NCBI GenBank assembly: GCA_029781795.1
Contig: JAKOWB010000096.1
Coordinates: 1-61,492, forward strand
Length of the DNA stretch: 61,492 bases
From: Pseudomonadota bacterium
Lineage (GTDB): Bacteria > Pseudomonadota > Alphaproteobacteria > Kiloniellales > JACOMY01
Direction: 5' to 3'
The notes under the pieces were generated by a model. It made no database searches and had not been told where the DNA came from. It saw nothing but the letters and a program-made list of their open reading frames with translations. Below, piece by piece: positions 24,763 through 35,691 of this stretch. Position 1 is the first letter of the stretch, and every line of letters starts with the position of its first letter. The position numbers and the translations under genes were made by a program.

Positions 24763-25206
24763 TCAGCGCCCGCCGGCGAAGCGCTGCTTCAGCGCGTCGA
24801 AGCCACCCTGGAACACGCCCTGCCCCACCAGCTTCGCCAGCTCGCGCTCGCGCTCCGGCGCGCAGTCGAACTCCGCCGACCACTCGGCGAAGGTGCGCCC
24901 GCCGTCGGTGACCGGGCTGAGCTTCAGCGTCGCGACATAGTTCTCCACCCCCATGGGCGAGGCCAGGATCGAGTAGGTGCAGCACATCTCGAAGTCGGAG
25001 AGCGCGAGCAACTGCTCGCGGATGTTGCCGCCGCCCTTGAGGTTGAAGTTGCGGATGCAGCCGACCTTGTCCGATGGCTGGTTCTGCTCGATCCGGCTGT
25101 CGGCAATGGCGGGATGCCAGGACGGCAGGCCGTTGAAGTCGCGCACCGCCGCCCAGACCCGCTCGGCCGGCGCGTCGATGATGCTGGAGGTATAGACCTT
25201 GACCAT
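24763..25206 (-). CDS. SRPBCC-family ligand-binding protein (MxaD-like)
   Basis: 147 residues, essentially one SRPBCC domain: VYTSSIIDAPAERVWAAVRDFNGLPSWHPAIADSRIE, then YSILASPMGVENYVATLKLSPV and the C-terminal helix GGFDALKQRF. It is clearly paralogous with the first domain of the next gene (shared IDAP-x-x-VW, DFN, WHPA-x-A-x-SRIE). Such proteins hold hydrophobic ligands in a deep cavity and some are cyclases or hydrolases. The ligand is unknown. It lies 3 bp after the flotillin gene and 13 bp before the fusion gene, so it is co-transcribed. Confidence 0.85.
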   Translation of the reverse strand: MVKVYTSSIIDAPAERVWAAVRDFNGLPSWHPAIADSRIEQNQPSDKVGCIRNFNLKGGGNIREQLLALSDFEMCCTYSILASPMGVENYVATLKLSPVTDGGRTFAEWSAEFDCAPERERELAKLVGQGVFQGGFDALKQRFAGGR

Positions 25207-25209
25207 CGG

Positions 25210-26874
25210 CTATTTCCGTTCGTCGCCGATGCCGGCACCGGTCAGCTTGGCGATCTCGCCGCCGCTGAGGCCGATCTCCTTGAGCAGGGAATCGACCAGC
25301 GGCGCCTGCGCGCGGTAGCGCAGGGCGGAGTTCACCACGTTGTCGGAGAAGGACATGCCGGCCTCGCTCGGCGCGCCGCCGCCGCCGCCGCCGGCCAGGC
25401 CGTCGACCTGCAGGATCTTGATCGAGTCGATCTGCTCCATCGGCCGCACCGACTCGCGGATGATGCCCTCGATCTTGTCGAGCAGCTTCATGCGCATGGC
25501 GCTGCCGCGGCTCTCCGGCGTCAGGGTGTTGGCCGCCTCGTTCATCAGCCGCTGGCCCTCGGCCTCGATCTCGTAGCGCAGGCGCGCGGCCAGGGCGCGG
25601 ATCTTCTCCGCCTCGGCCTCGCCCTCGGCCACCAGGCGGGCGGCCTGGGCGCGGTCGTTGGCCGCGCCCTTCTCGCCCTCGGCCAGCACGCGCACGCGGA
25701 TGGCCTCGCGCTGCGCGTCCTGCTCGGCGGCGATCAGCTCGATCGACTTGCGGCGTTCGGCGATCTCGGTCTCGCGGGCGGAGAAGACCCTCTCCTCCGC
25801 CGCCACGGCCTTGGCGCGGGCGGTCTCGGCCTCGGCCTGCGCCTCGCTCTGCGCCTTGGACTTGCCGGCGATGGCGATGGCGCGCTCCTGCTCGGCCAGC
25901 TCCAGGGCCTGGCGGCGCTCGACCTCGAGGCGCTGGATCTCGCGCTCGCGGGCGATGCGCTCCTCCTCCAGCGCCCGCTCCTGGGCGATGCGGGCGCGCT
26001 CGATCTCGAGCTGCGCCTGGATGCGCGCCGCCTCGGACGCGCGCTCGGACTCGGCGCGCTCGCGCGCCAGCTCGGCCGACTGCGCGGCACGGCGGGCCTC
26101 GATCTCCTGCTGCTGGATCAGGCGCGCGTACTCGCTCTCGCGGTCGATGTCGAGCTGGATCTTCTCCGCCTCCAGGTTCTTGTTGCGGATCTGGATCAGC
26201 GTGTCCTGCTCGATGTCGTTGCGGATCTTCTTGCGCCGCTCGATCTCCTCGGTCAGGCGCGTCAGGCCCTCGGCGTCGAACGCGTTGGAGGGGTTGAAGA
26301 ACTCCATGTTGGTCTGGTCGAGCCCCGTCAGCGACACGGACTCCAGCTCCAGGCCGTTCTGCAGCAGGTCCTCGGCCACGGCGGCGCGCACGCGCTTGAC
26401 GTACTCGCCGCGCTTCTCGTGCATCTCCTCCATCGACATCTCGGCGGCGACGGAGCGCAGGGCGTCGACGAATTTGCCCTCCACCAGCTCCTTCAGCGCG
26501 TCGGGCTGCAGGGTGCGGCGGCCCAGCGTCTGCGCCGCCATCGAGATGGCCTCGGGCGCCGGCTTCACGCGGACATAGAACTCCGCCACGACGTCGACCC
26601 GCATGCGGTTCTTGGTGATGAGGGCGCTCTCGCGCCCGCGCCGCACCTCCAGGCGCAAAGTGTTCATGCCGATCTCGGTGATCTGGTGCACGATCGGCAG
26701 CACGAAGGCGCCGCCGTTCATCACCACCTTCTGCCCGCCGAGGCCCGTGCGCACGAAGGAGATCTCCTTCGACGAGCGCCGGTAGAGCCGGTTCATGATC
26801 CAGATCACCAGCGCGATCAGGATCGCCAGGATGACGATCCCCACCACGATCCAGGCTATGGTCGCACCCTCCAT
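25210..26874 (-). CDS. Flotillin-like SPFH/band 7 protein
   Basis: 554 residues. One N-terminal membrane helix (IAWIVVGIVILAILIALVIW, residues ~7-26) is followed by the SPFH domain (~40-200; VRTGLGGQKVVMNGGAFVLPIVHQI, EFYVRVKPAPEAISMAA) and a long Ala/Glu/Arg coiled coil (~215-470) with the Glu-Ala repeats typical of flotillins. The C-terminus has a Gly run and a short amphipathic tail. Known role: flotillins oligomerise on the inner membrane, mark ordered lipid domains and scaffold other proteins. No NfeD partner gene is adjacent. Its place between the Tm-1 TIM-barrel gene (12-bp gap) and the SRPBCC genes is unusual. Confidence 0.92.
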   Translation of the reverse strand: MEGATIAWIVVGIVILAILIALVIWIMNRLYRRSSKEISFVRTGLGGQKVVMNGGAFVLPIVHQITEIGMNTLRLEVRRGRESALITKNRMRVDVVAEFYVRVKPAPEAISMAAQTLGRRTLQPDALKELVEGKFVDALRSVAAEMSMEEMHEKRGEYVKRVRAAVAEDLLQNGLELESVSLTGLDQTNMEFFNPSNAFDAEGLTRLTEEIERRKKIRNDIEQDTLIQIRNKNLEAEKIQLDIDRESEYARLIQQQEIEARRAAQSAELARERAESERASEAARIQAQLEIERARIAQERALEEERIAREREIQRLEVERRQALELAEQERAIAIAGKSKAQSEAQAEAETARAKAVAAEERVFSARETEIAERRKSIELIAAEQDAQREAIRVRVLAEGEKGAANDRAQAARLVAEGEAEAEKIRALAARLRYEIEAEGQRLMNEAANTLTPESRGSAMRMKLLDKIEGIIRESVRPMEQIDSIKILQVDGLAGGGGGGAPSEAGMSFSDNVVNSALRYRAQAPLVDSLLKEIGLSGGEIAKLTGAGIGDERK

Positions 26875-26886
26875 GGCACCCTCCCC

Positions 26887-27777
26887 TTACGACTTGGCCG
26901 GCCGGCGCACGACCTGCGCCTTGGCCCGCGCCGGGGCGGGCCTGCCGCCCGCCTTGATGGCCTTGAACTTGCGCGTCTGCTCGGTCAGCGCCCGCTCGGT
27001 CGGCAGGCGCTCCATCGAGGAGGCGCCGTAGAAGCCGTTGATCTCCGGGCAGGCGCCCAGGATGTACTCGGCGTCGGCCGGCTCGCTGATCGGCCCGCCG
27101 TGGCAGAGCACCAGCACGTCCTGGCGCACGCCGCGCGCCGCCCTGGCCCAGGCGCGGATCCTCGGCACGCAGTCCTCGAGCGTCAGCGCCGTGCCGGCGC
27201 CGATGGCGCCGCCGGTGGTCAGCCCCATGTGGCAGACGACGATGTCGGCGCCGGCCTCGGTCATGGCCACGGCCTCGGCCTCGCTGAAGACATAGGGCGT
27301 GGTCAGCAGGTCCTTGGCATGCGCCAGGCGGATCATCTCCACCTCCAGCGCGTAGCTCATCCCGGTCTCCTCCAGGTTGGCGCGGAAGGTGCCGTCGATC
27401 AGGCCGACGGTGGGAAAGTTCTGCACCCCGGCGAAGCCCAGCGCCTTCAGCTGGTCGAGGAAGGGATCGAAGAGGCAGAAGGGATCGGTGCCGTTGACGC
27501 CGGCCAGCACCGGCGTGTGCCGGACCACCGGCAGCACCTCGCGCGCCATTTCGACCACGATCTCGTTGGCGTTGCCATAGGCCATGAGGCCGGCGAGCGA
27601 GCCGCGCCCCGCCATGCGGTAGCGGCCGGAGTTATAGATCACGATCAGGTCGATGCCCCCGGCCTCCTCGCATTTGGCGGAGAGGCCGGTGCCGGCGCCG
27701 CCGCCGACGATGGGCACGCCGTCGCGGGCCATCTGGTGGAAGTGCTTCAGCAGGCTCTGGCGGTCGAAACGCGGCAT
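26887..27777 (-). CDS. PEP-hydrolase-like TIM-barrel protein (C-terminal half of the Tm-1 architecture)
   Basis: 296 residues. The whole protein matches the phosphoenolpyruvate hydrolase-like TIM-barrel family (PF09370 as I recall it): [36 protein letters not shown] near the N-terminus, [47 protein letters not shown], and [17 protein letters not shown]. Family knowledge: plant Tm-1 and fungal relatives carry a UPF0261 domain followed by this barrel in one chain. Here the UPF0261 domain is in the gene directly upstream (11-bp gap), so the two must work together. The C-terminus is a Lys/Arg/Pro-rich tail ([17 protein letters not shown]). The reaction is unknown. Confidence 0.88.
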   Translation of the reverse strand: MPRFDRQSLLKHFHQMARDGVPIVGGGAGTGLSAKCEEAGGIDLIVIYNSGRYRMAGRGSLAGLMAYGNANEIVVEMAREVLPVVRHTPVLAGVNGTDPFCLFDPFLDQLKALGFAGVQNFPTVGLIDGTFRANLEETGMSYALEVEMIRLAHAKDLLTTPYVFSEAEAVAMTEAGADIVVCHMGLTTGGAIGAGTALTLEDCVPRIRAWARAARGVRQDVLVLCHGGPISEPADAEYILGACPEINGFYGASSMERLPTERALTEQTRKFKAIKAGGRPAPARAKAQVVRRPAKS

Positions 27778-27788
27778 CGCGGGTCCTT

Positions 27789-30009
<2,221 letters not shown>

Positions 30010-30017
<8 letters not shown>

Positions 30018-30798
30018 GACCGGCCCCCAGGTAGATGCGCTGCACCTCGCGGTCGGACTGGATTTCCTCGGGCGTCCCCTCGGTGAAGAGCTGGCCGTTG
30101 TGCATCACGGTCACGCGCTCCACCACGCGCAGCGCGACGTCCAGGTCGTGCTCGATGATGATGTAGCCGATGTGGGCCGGCAGCGCGGTGAGGATCTGGA
30201 TCAGGTCGCGGCGCTCGACCGGCGAGAGGCCGGCGGCGGGCTCGTCGAACAGGATGAAGCGCGGCGCGCCGGCCAGCGCCATGGCGATCTCGAGCTGGCG
30301 CTGCTGGCCGTGCGCCAGGTCGGCGACCGGCATCGCCGCCAGCAGGTCCAGGTGGACGGCGTGCAGCAGCTCGCGCGCCGCCGTCATGGTCACGTCCCCC
30401 TCGCGCGGGCGCAGCCAGGAGAAGCGGTTGCGGCCGACGCCGCGCACCGCCATCAGCACGTTGTCCAGCACGGTGAGGCCGCGGAACAGCAGCGAGGTCT
30501 GGTAGGTCCGGCGCAGGCCGCGGCGGATGCGCTCGTGCGCCGGCAGATCGGTCACGTCCTCGCCGAAGAAGCGGATGCGGCCGGATGTGGGCGGGAAATC
30601 GCCGGTGATGGCATTGAACAGCGTGGTCTTGCCCGCGCCGTTCGCCCCCAGCACCGCCCGCCGCTCGCCGGCGCGCACCGTCATGGAAAGGTCGCTGACC
30701 GCCAGCAGCGCGCCAAAGGCCCGGCTGACGCCGCGAAGCTCGAGAGCGTTCGCGGCGCCCGCCTGGGCGATCCGGTGCGTGGCGGCGGCCAGCGACAT
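30010..30798 (-). CDS. livG: ABC transporter ATP-binding protein, LivG type
   Basis: 262 residues. Walker [12 protein letters not shown], the LivG-type degenerate signature [15 protein letters not shown], Walker [14 protein letters not shown] and the switch region [11 protein letters not shown] are intact. The C-terminal LivG extension ([22 protein letters not shown]) is present. It pairs with the LivF-type half in the next gene to power uptake of branched-chain amino-acid-like or amide/urea-type compounds; the actual substrate is not known. The symbol names the family, not a proven leucine specificity. Its stop overlaps the start of the fused ATPase gene. Confidence 0.93.
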
Positions 30799-30827
30799 GG
30801 GTCAGTTCACTCCGTCAGCCGGGCCGC

Positions 30828-32084
30828 TCAGGGGCAGCTCGGGTTGTCGCGGCTGGCAGGACCCAGGGCCAAGAACGCGGCCCGGTCCATGTTCAGCACC
30901 TGGTCGACCTGCGGGATGACCTTGACGACCTTGTTGTAGAGCTTGCCGTCGGCGCCTTCGCTCACCTCGGTCAGGAAGATGTCGGCGACGCCGTTGCGGT
31001 TCTCGTCCAGGTGGACCATGCCGGTCGGCGTGTCGAGCGTCAGGCCGGTCAGCGCGGCGCGGAACTTCGCCTGGCCGTCCGACAGGTCGCCCTGCACCTG
31101 GTCGAGGGCGGTCAGCACCGCCTTGGTCTCGACGTAGTAGCCGTGGGCGAAGAGCGAGGGCGAGGGGAAGCCGTTCGGATAGGCCTTCTGGTAGGCGGCG
31201 ACGAAAGCCTTCCAGCGCGGGTCGTCCCAGTTGTCGGCGATCGGGCCGGCCGAGGGCGTGCCGATCAGCGCGTCCTTGCGCTTGCCCTCGCTGCCCAGCA
31301 CCGTCTGGTCGGCGGTGATGGAGCCGGCGATGATCGGCTTGTCGCCACCCGCCTGCTCGAACTGGGTCAGGAAGTTCACCGCGTCGGCGCCGCCGAGCGC
31401 GACGTAGATCGCGTCCACGTCATCCGGGATGGAGGCGACGATCGAGGAGTAGTCCTTGTTGCCGATCGGCACCCAGAACTTATCGACCACGCGGCCACCC
31501 GCCTCGCAGAAGGGCAGCATGAAGCCCATGACCTGCGAATAGGGGAAGCCGTAGTCCTCGGCGATGGTCACCACGGTCTTGTAGCCCTTGGCGTTGTAGG
31601 CGTACTCGCCGAGGCCGGCCTGCCACTGCACGCCGTCGGTGGTGAAGCGGAAGAAGTTGGGCGCCGGGTCGCGCAGCGTGGTGTCGGCCGCGGCCGAGGT
31701 GCCATTGACGAAGGTCACCTGCGGCTGGGTCTTGGCGTAGTCGCGCATCGCCAGGCCCTCGTCGCCCGACAGGGGGCCGATCAGGATGTCGACCTTGTCC
31801 TGCTCCACCAGCTTGCGCGCCGCGGCGATGGCGCTGTCCGGCGAGGCGTCGGACGAGCCGGTGATGACCTCGATCTTCTTGCCGCCGGCCATCATCCCGG
31901 CCTCGTCGAAGGCCAGGTTGGCGCCGCGCATGGAATCCTCGCCCAGCACCGTGAAGGCGCCTTCGAGCGTCGCCAGCACGCCGATCTTGATGCTGTCGGC
32001 GGCAGAGGCCGCGCCCGCCGCGATCCCGAGCGCGAAGGCGCCGGCGGCGGAAGCGAGCAGGACCCGTCTGGATAGTGCGTACAT
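30828..32084 (-). CDS. Periplasmic substrate-binding protein, LivK/Peripla_BP_6 type
   Basis: 418 residues from the ATG at 32084, five codons inside the longest frame; GGGAGGAAAG lies upstream of it. A signal peptide with a twin-arginine-like start (LSRRVLLASAAGAFALGIAAGAASAAD) is followed by the type I binding-protein fold: IKIGVLATLEGAFTVLGEDSMRGANLAFDEAG, ITGSSDASPDSAIAAARKLVEQDKVDILIGPLSGDEG, and the VVTIAEDYGFPYSQVMGF second lobe. The gene sits between livM and livG. Ligand specificity cannot be read from sequence; such proteins bind amino acids, amides, urea or aromatic acids. Confidence 0.92.
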   Translation of the reverse strand: MYALSRRVLLASAAGAFALGIAAGAASAADSIKIGVLATLEGAFTVLGEDSMRGANLAFDEAGMMAGGKKIEVITGSSDASPDSAIAAARKLVEQDKVDILIGPLSGDEGLAMRDYAKTQPQVTFVNGTSAAADTTLRDPAPNFFRFTTDGVQWQAGLGEYAYNAKGYKTVVTIAEDYGFPYSQVMGFMLPFCEAGGRVVDKFWVPIGNKDYSSIVASIPDDVDAIYVALGGADAVNFLTQFEQAGGDKPIIAGSITADQTVLGSEGKRKDALIGTPSAGPIADNWDDPRWKAFVAAYQKAYPNGFPSPSLFAHGYYVETKAVLTALDQVQGDLSDGQAKFRAALTGLTLDTPTGMVHLDENRNGVADIFLTEVSEGADGKLYNKVVKVIPQVDQVLNMDRAAFLALGPASRDNPSCP

Positions 32085-32136
32085 CAGCTTTCCTCCCATT
32101 CGTTGCCGTTGCCGGGGCCTGCTGGCCGCCGGGTGT

Positions 32137-33162
32137 TCATGTGCCGCGTGCGCCGCGGTTCTTGGCCAGACGCTGCAGGAGCCGGTCCCAGAGGCCCAGC
32201 ACCCCGTCGGGCGAGAAGAGGACGACGGCCAGGAACGCGCCGCCGATCACCAGGTTGAAGCGTTCGCGGTCGATCAGGTCGATGGCGAAGTTGTCGAGCA
32301 GCACGAAGATCAGCGCGCCGATGAAGGGACCGCTGGGCCGTCGCAGGCCGCCGAGGATGGCGATGATCAGGATGTTGATCGCCGCGTCGACGTCGATCGA
32401 GCCCGGCGAGATGCGGCCGTTGTACCAGACCGTCAGCAGCCCGCCGACGCCGGCCAGCAGCCCGGCCACGGCATAGGCGGCGACGCGGTGCGCCGCGACG
32501 TTGAAGCCCAGCGCCGCCATGCGCCGCGGATTGTCGCGCAGCGCCTGCAGCGCGATGCCGAAGGTCGAGCGCGAGAGCCAGAGCACCAGCAGGTAGCCGG
32601 CGAGCGCCGCGCCCATCGAGAGGTAGTAGAAGGCCAGCGGCTGGCGCCAGTCGACGCCGAAGACCATCGGCGGCGCCAGGCCGGCATAGCCACGGTGGCC
32701 GTTGAAGATATCGTAGTTCTGCTGGCAGAAATAGAAGAAGGCCACGCCCACCGCGAGCGTGATCATGATGGTGTAGATGCCCTCGGTCCTGACCGAGAGC
32801 AGGCCGATCAGGGTGGCGAAGAGCACCGCCACCAGCAGCGCCGCCGGGATCGCCAGGGTCCAGTGCCAGCCGGCGCCGCCGCCGGTGTAGCCGAAGAGGA
32901 TGGCATAGAGGTAGCCGGCCATGCCGGCGATCGCCATCTGCGCCAGCGAGACCATGCCGCCATAGCCCGCCAGCAGCATCAGCGACAGCGCGATGAGGCC
33001 GAGGAAGAAGGCCTGCGCGCCGATCTGCACGATCCAGAAGTCGTTGGCGACGAAGGGATAGACCAGCAGCAGGGCGAGGATCGCCAGGTGCCAGGGCCGG
33101 ATCGCGGCCAGCCAGCCGAGGCGGCGGCTCATGGCAGGCGCGGCGGGAGCGATGCTCGTCAT
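32137..33162 (-). CDS. livM: ABC transporter permease, LivM type
   Basis: 341 residues from the ATG at 33162, whose A is also the last base of the livH stop (TGATG). About ten hydrophobic segments are present, and the LivM-type coupling loop reads STFGIALQALRDNPRRMAALGFNVAAHRVAAYAVAG. FALLYPFVANDFWIVQIGAQAFFLGLIALSLMLLAGYGGMVSLAQ-like N-terminal helices and the final PDGVLGLWDRL are typical. It forms the membrane channel with LivH. Confidence 0.92.
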   Translation of the reverse strand: MTSIAPAAPAMSRRLGWLAAIRPWHLAILALLLVYPFVANDFWIVQIGAQAFFLGLIALSLMLLAGYGGMVSLAQMAIAGMAGYLYAILFGYTGGGAGWHWTLAIPAALLVAVLFATLIGLLSVRTEGIYTIMITLAVGVAFFYFCQQNYDIFNGHRGYAGLAPPMVFGVDWRQPLAFYYLSMGAALAGYLLVLWLSRSTFGIALQALRDNPRRMAALGFNVAAHRVAAYAVAGLLAGVGGLLTVWYNGRISPGSIDVDAAINILIIAILGGLRRPSGPFIGALIFVLLDNFAIDLIDRERFNLVIGGAFLAVVLFSPDGVLGLWDRLLQRLAKNRGARGT

Positions 33163-34139
33163 CAGCGCCGCCTGCCCATGATGCCCTGCGGGCGGATCGC
33201 CAGCACCACGACCATGATGACGAAGGTGTAGACCACGCCGTAGGTCGGCGAGTAGGCGAGGCCGAACTGCTCGGCCAGGCCGATCAGCAGCGCGCCGATG
33301 GCGGCGCCGGTGATCGAGCCCATGCCGCCGACGATGGTCACCACCAGCGAGGCGAGCAAATAGCGCACGTCCTCGCCCGGCGCGATGGAGAGCGCGGTGC
33401 CGCCCACCACCCCGGCGAAGCCGGCGAGACCGGCGCCGATGGCGAAGGTGCAGGCGAAGAGCAGGTGCACGTTGACGCCAGTCGCCTGCAGCATGGCGCG
33501 GTCGTCGACCCCGGCGCGGATCATCATGCCGATGGCGGTGCGGTTGAGGAACAGCCAGAGGCCGAGGCCGATCAGGACGGCGGCGCCCAGCACCACCAGG
33601 CGATAGACCGAGTAGACCTTGACCAGGGCCAGCGGCACCGTGCCGGTGAGGAAGTCCGGCGCCTCGAACTGGTAGGTGTTGCCCGACCAGATCCACAGCA
33701 TGAGGTCGGCCAGCACGATGGAAATGCCGATCGTCACCATGGTCTGCCGCATGTCCTGGCCTTCCATGCGGCGGAAGATCACGAACTGCAGCACCAGCCC
33801 GACCAGCGCCATGCCGAGGAAGCCGGCGGCGACGCCGAGCCACCAGGAGCCGGTCCACTTGATGACCGACCAGCCGAGGTAGGCGCCCAGCAGGTAGAGC
33901 GAGCCGTGCGCCAGGTTGACGTTGCGCATCAGCCCGAAGACCAGGGTGAAGCCGCTGGCGACGAGGAAGTAGAGCGCCGCCAGCGTGATGCCGTTCATCA
34001 GGGTCAGCAGGAAGAGCTTCACCCCGCCCGGCGCCTTCACCTCGGGATAGGAGGCCATGAGCACCGCCGCGGCCAGCAGCAGCGCGACCAGCCCCACGGC
34101 GACGATGCGCCGTCGGTTGACAGGGCGGGGCTCAGCCAT
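33162..34139 (-). CDS. livH: ABC transporter permease, LivH type
   Basis: 325 residues from the ATG at 34139 (MAEPRPVN). A longer form starting 30 codons earlier would read through the CCCTCTCCCC repeat (giving PHPDPLPAEAGRG, a translation of the repeat), so it is rejected. The LivH features are LALYFLVASGFTLVFGLMRNVNLAHGSLYLLGAYLG-like first helices, the coupling loop RTAIGMMIRAGVDDRAMLQATGVNV and the end AIRPQGIMGR. Eight or so membrane helices are seen. Its stop overlaps the start of livM by one base. Confidence 0.92.
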   Translation of the reverse strand: MAEPRPVNRRRIVAVGLVALLLAAAVLMASYPEVKAPGGVKLFLLTLMNGITLAALYFLVASGFTLVFGLMRNVNLAHGSLYLLGAYLGWSVIKWTGSWWLGVAAGFLGMALVGLVLQFVIFRRMEGQDMRQTMVTIGISIVLADLMLWIWSGNTYQFEAPDFLTGTVPLALVKVYSVYRLVVLGAAVLIGLGLWLFLNRTAIGMMIRAGVDDRAMLQATGVNVHLLFACTFAIGAGLAGFAGVVGGTALSIAPGEDVRYLLASLVVTIVGGMGSITGAAIGALLIGLAEQFGLAYSPTYGVVYTFVIMVVVLAIRPQGIMGRRR

Positions 34140-34169
34140 GCCGGAAGCCTTCGCCGTCGCAGCAGTCCC

Positions 34170-34292
34170 CCCTCTCCCCGCTTCGGCGGGGAGAGGGTCG
34201 GGGTGAGGGGTGTCGGTCGTTTGCGACACTGCGGCAGCGCGATAAGAAACCGCCCCTCACCCTGCCCTCTCCCCGCCGAAGCGGGGAGAGGG
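34170..34292. repeat. Pair of inverted palindromic repeats (CCCTCTCCCCGC hairpins)
   Basis: Two perfect 28-nt hairpins lie head to head: CCCTCTCCCCGC-TTCG-GCGGGGAGAGGG (34170-34197) and the same stem with loop CGAA (34265-34292). Homology extends past the stems (a GGGTGAGGGG block follows the first copy and its complement precedes the second). The pair fills the 197-bp gap between the amidohydrolase and livH. It looks like an intergenic mosaic/REP-type element and may modulate read-through or mRNA stability. Related single hairpins are at 3578 and 23243. Confidence 0.8.
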
Positions 34293-34336
34293 AAGAGCCT
34301 TCGCTCAGCGTGAAGGGCCGTAAGTCCATCGCCGCC

Positions 34337-35614
34337 TCAGACCGCGATGCGCTGACGCTGCGGCGTCGCGTCGGGGACCTTGTGGAAGCTGCCGTCCTTC
34401 ATGATCGCCAGCAGGCGGTTCTTGTCCTGCAGGATGCGGATATTGGCCAGCGGGTCGCCGTCGACCAGCAGCAGGTCGGCGAGGTAGCCGGCCTTGACGT
34501 GGCCCAGCTCGTTCGGCCGGCCCATGATCTCGCCGCCGTGCTTCGTCGCCGCCAGCAAGGCTTCCATCGGGCTCATGCCGACCATCTCGACCAGGTACTC
34601 CAGGTCCTTGGCGTTCTGGCCGTGCGGCGTCCAGGCGAAGCCGTAGTCGCCGCCGGGCAGCACGCGGATGCCGCGCTTGACCATCTTGCGCATGGTCTCG
34701 ACCGCGACTTCCAGCTCGCGCGCGTAGTAGATGCCGAGCGGCGAGTTCGCCGTGATGCCCCAGGGCCCGGCATTGCGCGCCGTGTTGACCAGCCAGCCGA
34801 GGCCCGGCGCGACGAAGTGGCGGTCCTTCGCCGCCTCCAGCATGTCGAGCGTTTCCTCGTTGCAGTAGCTGGCGTGGTAGATGATCTCGATCCCGTACTT
34901 GATGCACTGGCGCACCGAGAGGTCGGAGCGCGCATGGGCGCAGACACGCTTGCCGCGCCGCTTGGCCTCGCGCACAGCCATCTCGATCTCGACCTCGTCC
35001 ATCGGCGACTCCTCCGCCTTGGTGTCGGTCATCTCCTCGCCGCTGAGGTTGAGCTTGATCAGGTCGACGCCGTACTTGATGAACATGCGCACGGCCTTGC
35101 GCATCTCCTCCGGGCCGGTGACCACCCAGCCGAAGGACATGGCCTGCGCGTCGACGTGCGGCGGGTTGGTATCGCCGAGGCCGCCCAGGGTGGCGATCTC
35201 CTGGCTGTTGGCCAGGTAGCGTGGGCCGGGCACCCAGCCCTTCTCGATGGCATCGCGCACCACGACGTCGAGCCGCGGCTTGGCCGCCGCGGCGCCGACG
35301 CAGGAGGTCCAGCCGTGGTCGAGATAGGTCTTGGCCACGGTGCAGGCGAAGACGGCGTGCTCCTCCGGCGGCATGCGGAAGATGGCATCGAGCGAGCCGG
35401 CGTTGTTCCAGGACAGGTGCGTGTGCGCCTCGGTCATGCCGGGCATCAGGGTGCAGCCGGCGCCGTCGATCACCGTGGCGCCGGCGCCGGGAACCGAGCG
35501 GCTGCCGCGGCCGACCTGGCGGATACGGTTGCCCTGCACCAGCACCTCGCCGGTGAAGGGATGCTCGCCGCTGCCGTCGAAGACGCGGACGTTGGTGAAG
35601 AGCACGTTGCCCAT
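34337..35614 (-). CDS. Metal-dependent amidohydrolase (imidazolonepropionase/prolidase-like)
   Basis: 425 residues from the ATG at 35614, preceded by GGGAGGA. The amidohydrolase fold is clear: the N-terminal beta-sandwich (LFTNVRVFDGSGEHPFTGEVLVQGNRI), the metal motif HTH at residues 64-66 (TEAHTHLSWN), a candidate carboxylated Lys in DLIKLNLSGEE, further His ligands in RVCAHARSD and IIYHASYCNEE, and Asp in LPGGDYGFAWTPHG. The C-terminal KAGYLADLLLVDGDPLANIRIL closes the sandwich. It probably hydrolyses a cyclic or linear amide. It lies in the operon between an alpha/beta hydrolase and the ABC importer, so its substrate is probably the imported compound. Confidence 0.88.
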   Translation of the reverse strand: MGNVLFTNVRVFDGSGEHPFTGEVLVQGNRIRQVGRGSRSVPGAGATVIDGAGCTLMPGMTEAHTHLSWNNAGSLDAIFRMPPEEHAVFACTVAKTYLDHGWTSCVGAAAAKPRLDVVVRDAIEKGWVPGPRYLANSQEIATLGGLGDTNPPHVDAQAMSFGWVVTGPEEMRKAVRMFIKYGVDLIKLNLSGEEMTDTKAEESPMDEVEIEMAVREAKRRGKRVCAHARSDLSVRQCIKYGIEIIYHASYCNEETLDMLEAAKDRHFVAPGLGWLVNTARNAGPWGITANSPLGIYYARELEVAVETMRKMVKRGIRVLPGGDYGFAWTPHGQNAKDLEYLVEMVGMSPMEALLAATKHGGEIMGRPNELGHVKAGYLADLLLVDGDPLANIRILQDKNRLLAIMKDGSFHKVPDATPQRQRIAV

Positions 35615-35691
35615 CGGGGTCCTCCCTGAACCCATTGCTTCCACCCGCGGCCGCTGTCGCGGCTCTTGGCGGGACACAGGATTGCGCGGCG

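Noticed and set aside
33162..34229. Longer LivH start 30 codons upstream
   Set aside because: The extra residues are a translation of the CCCTCTCCCC intergenic repeat; the ATG at 34139 gives the family N-terminus.
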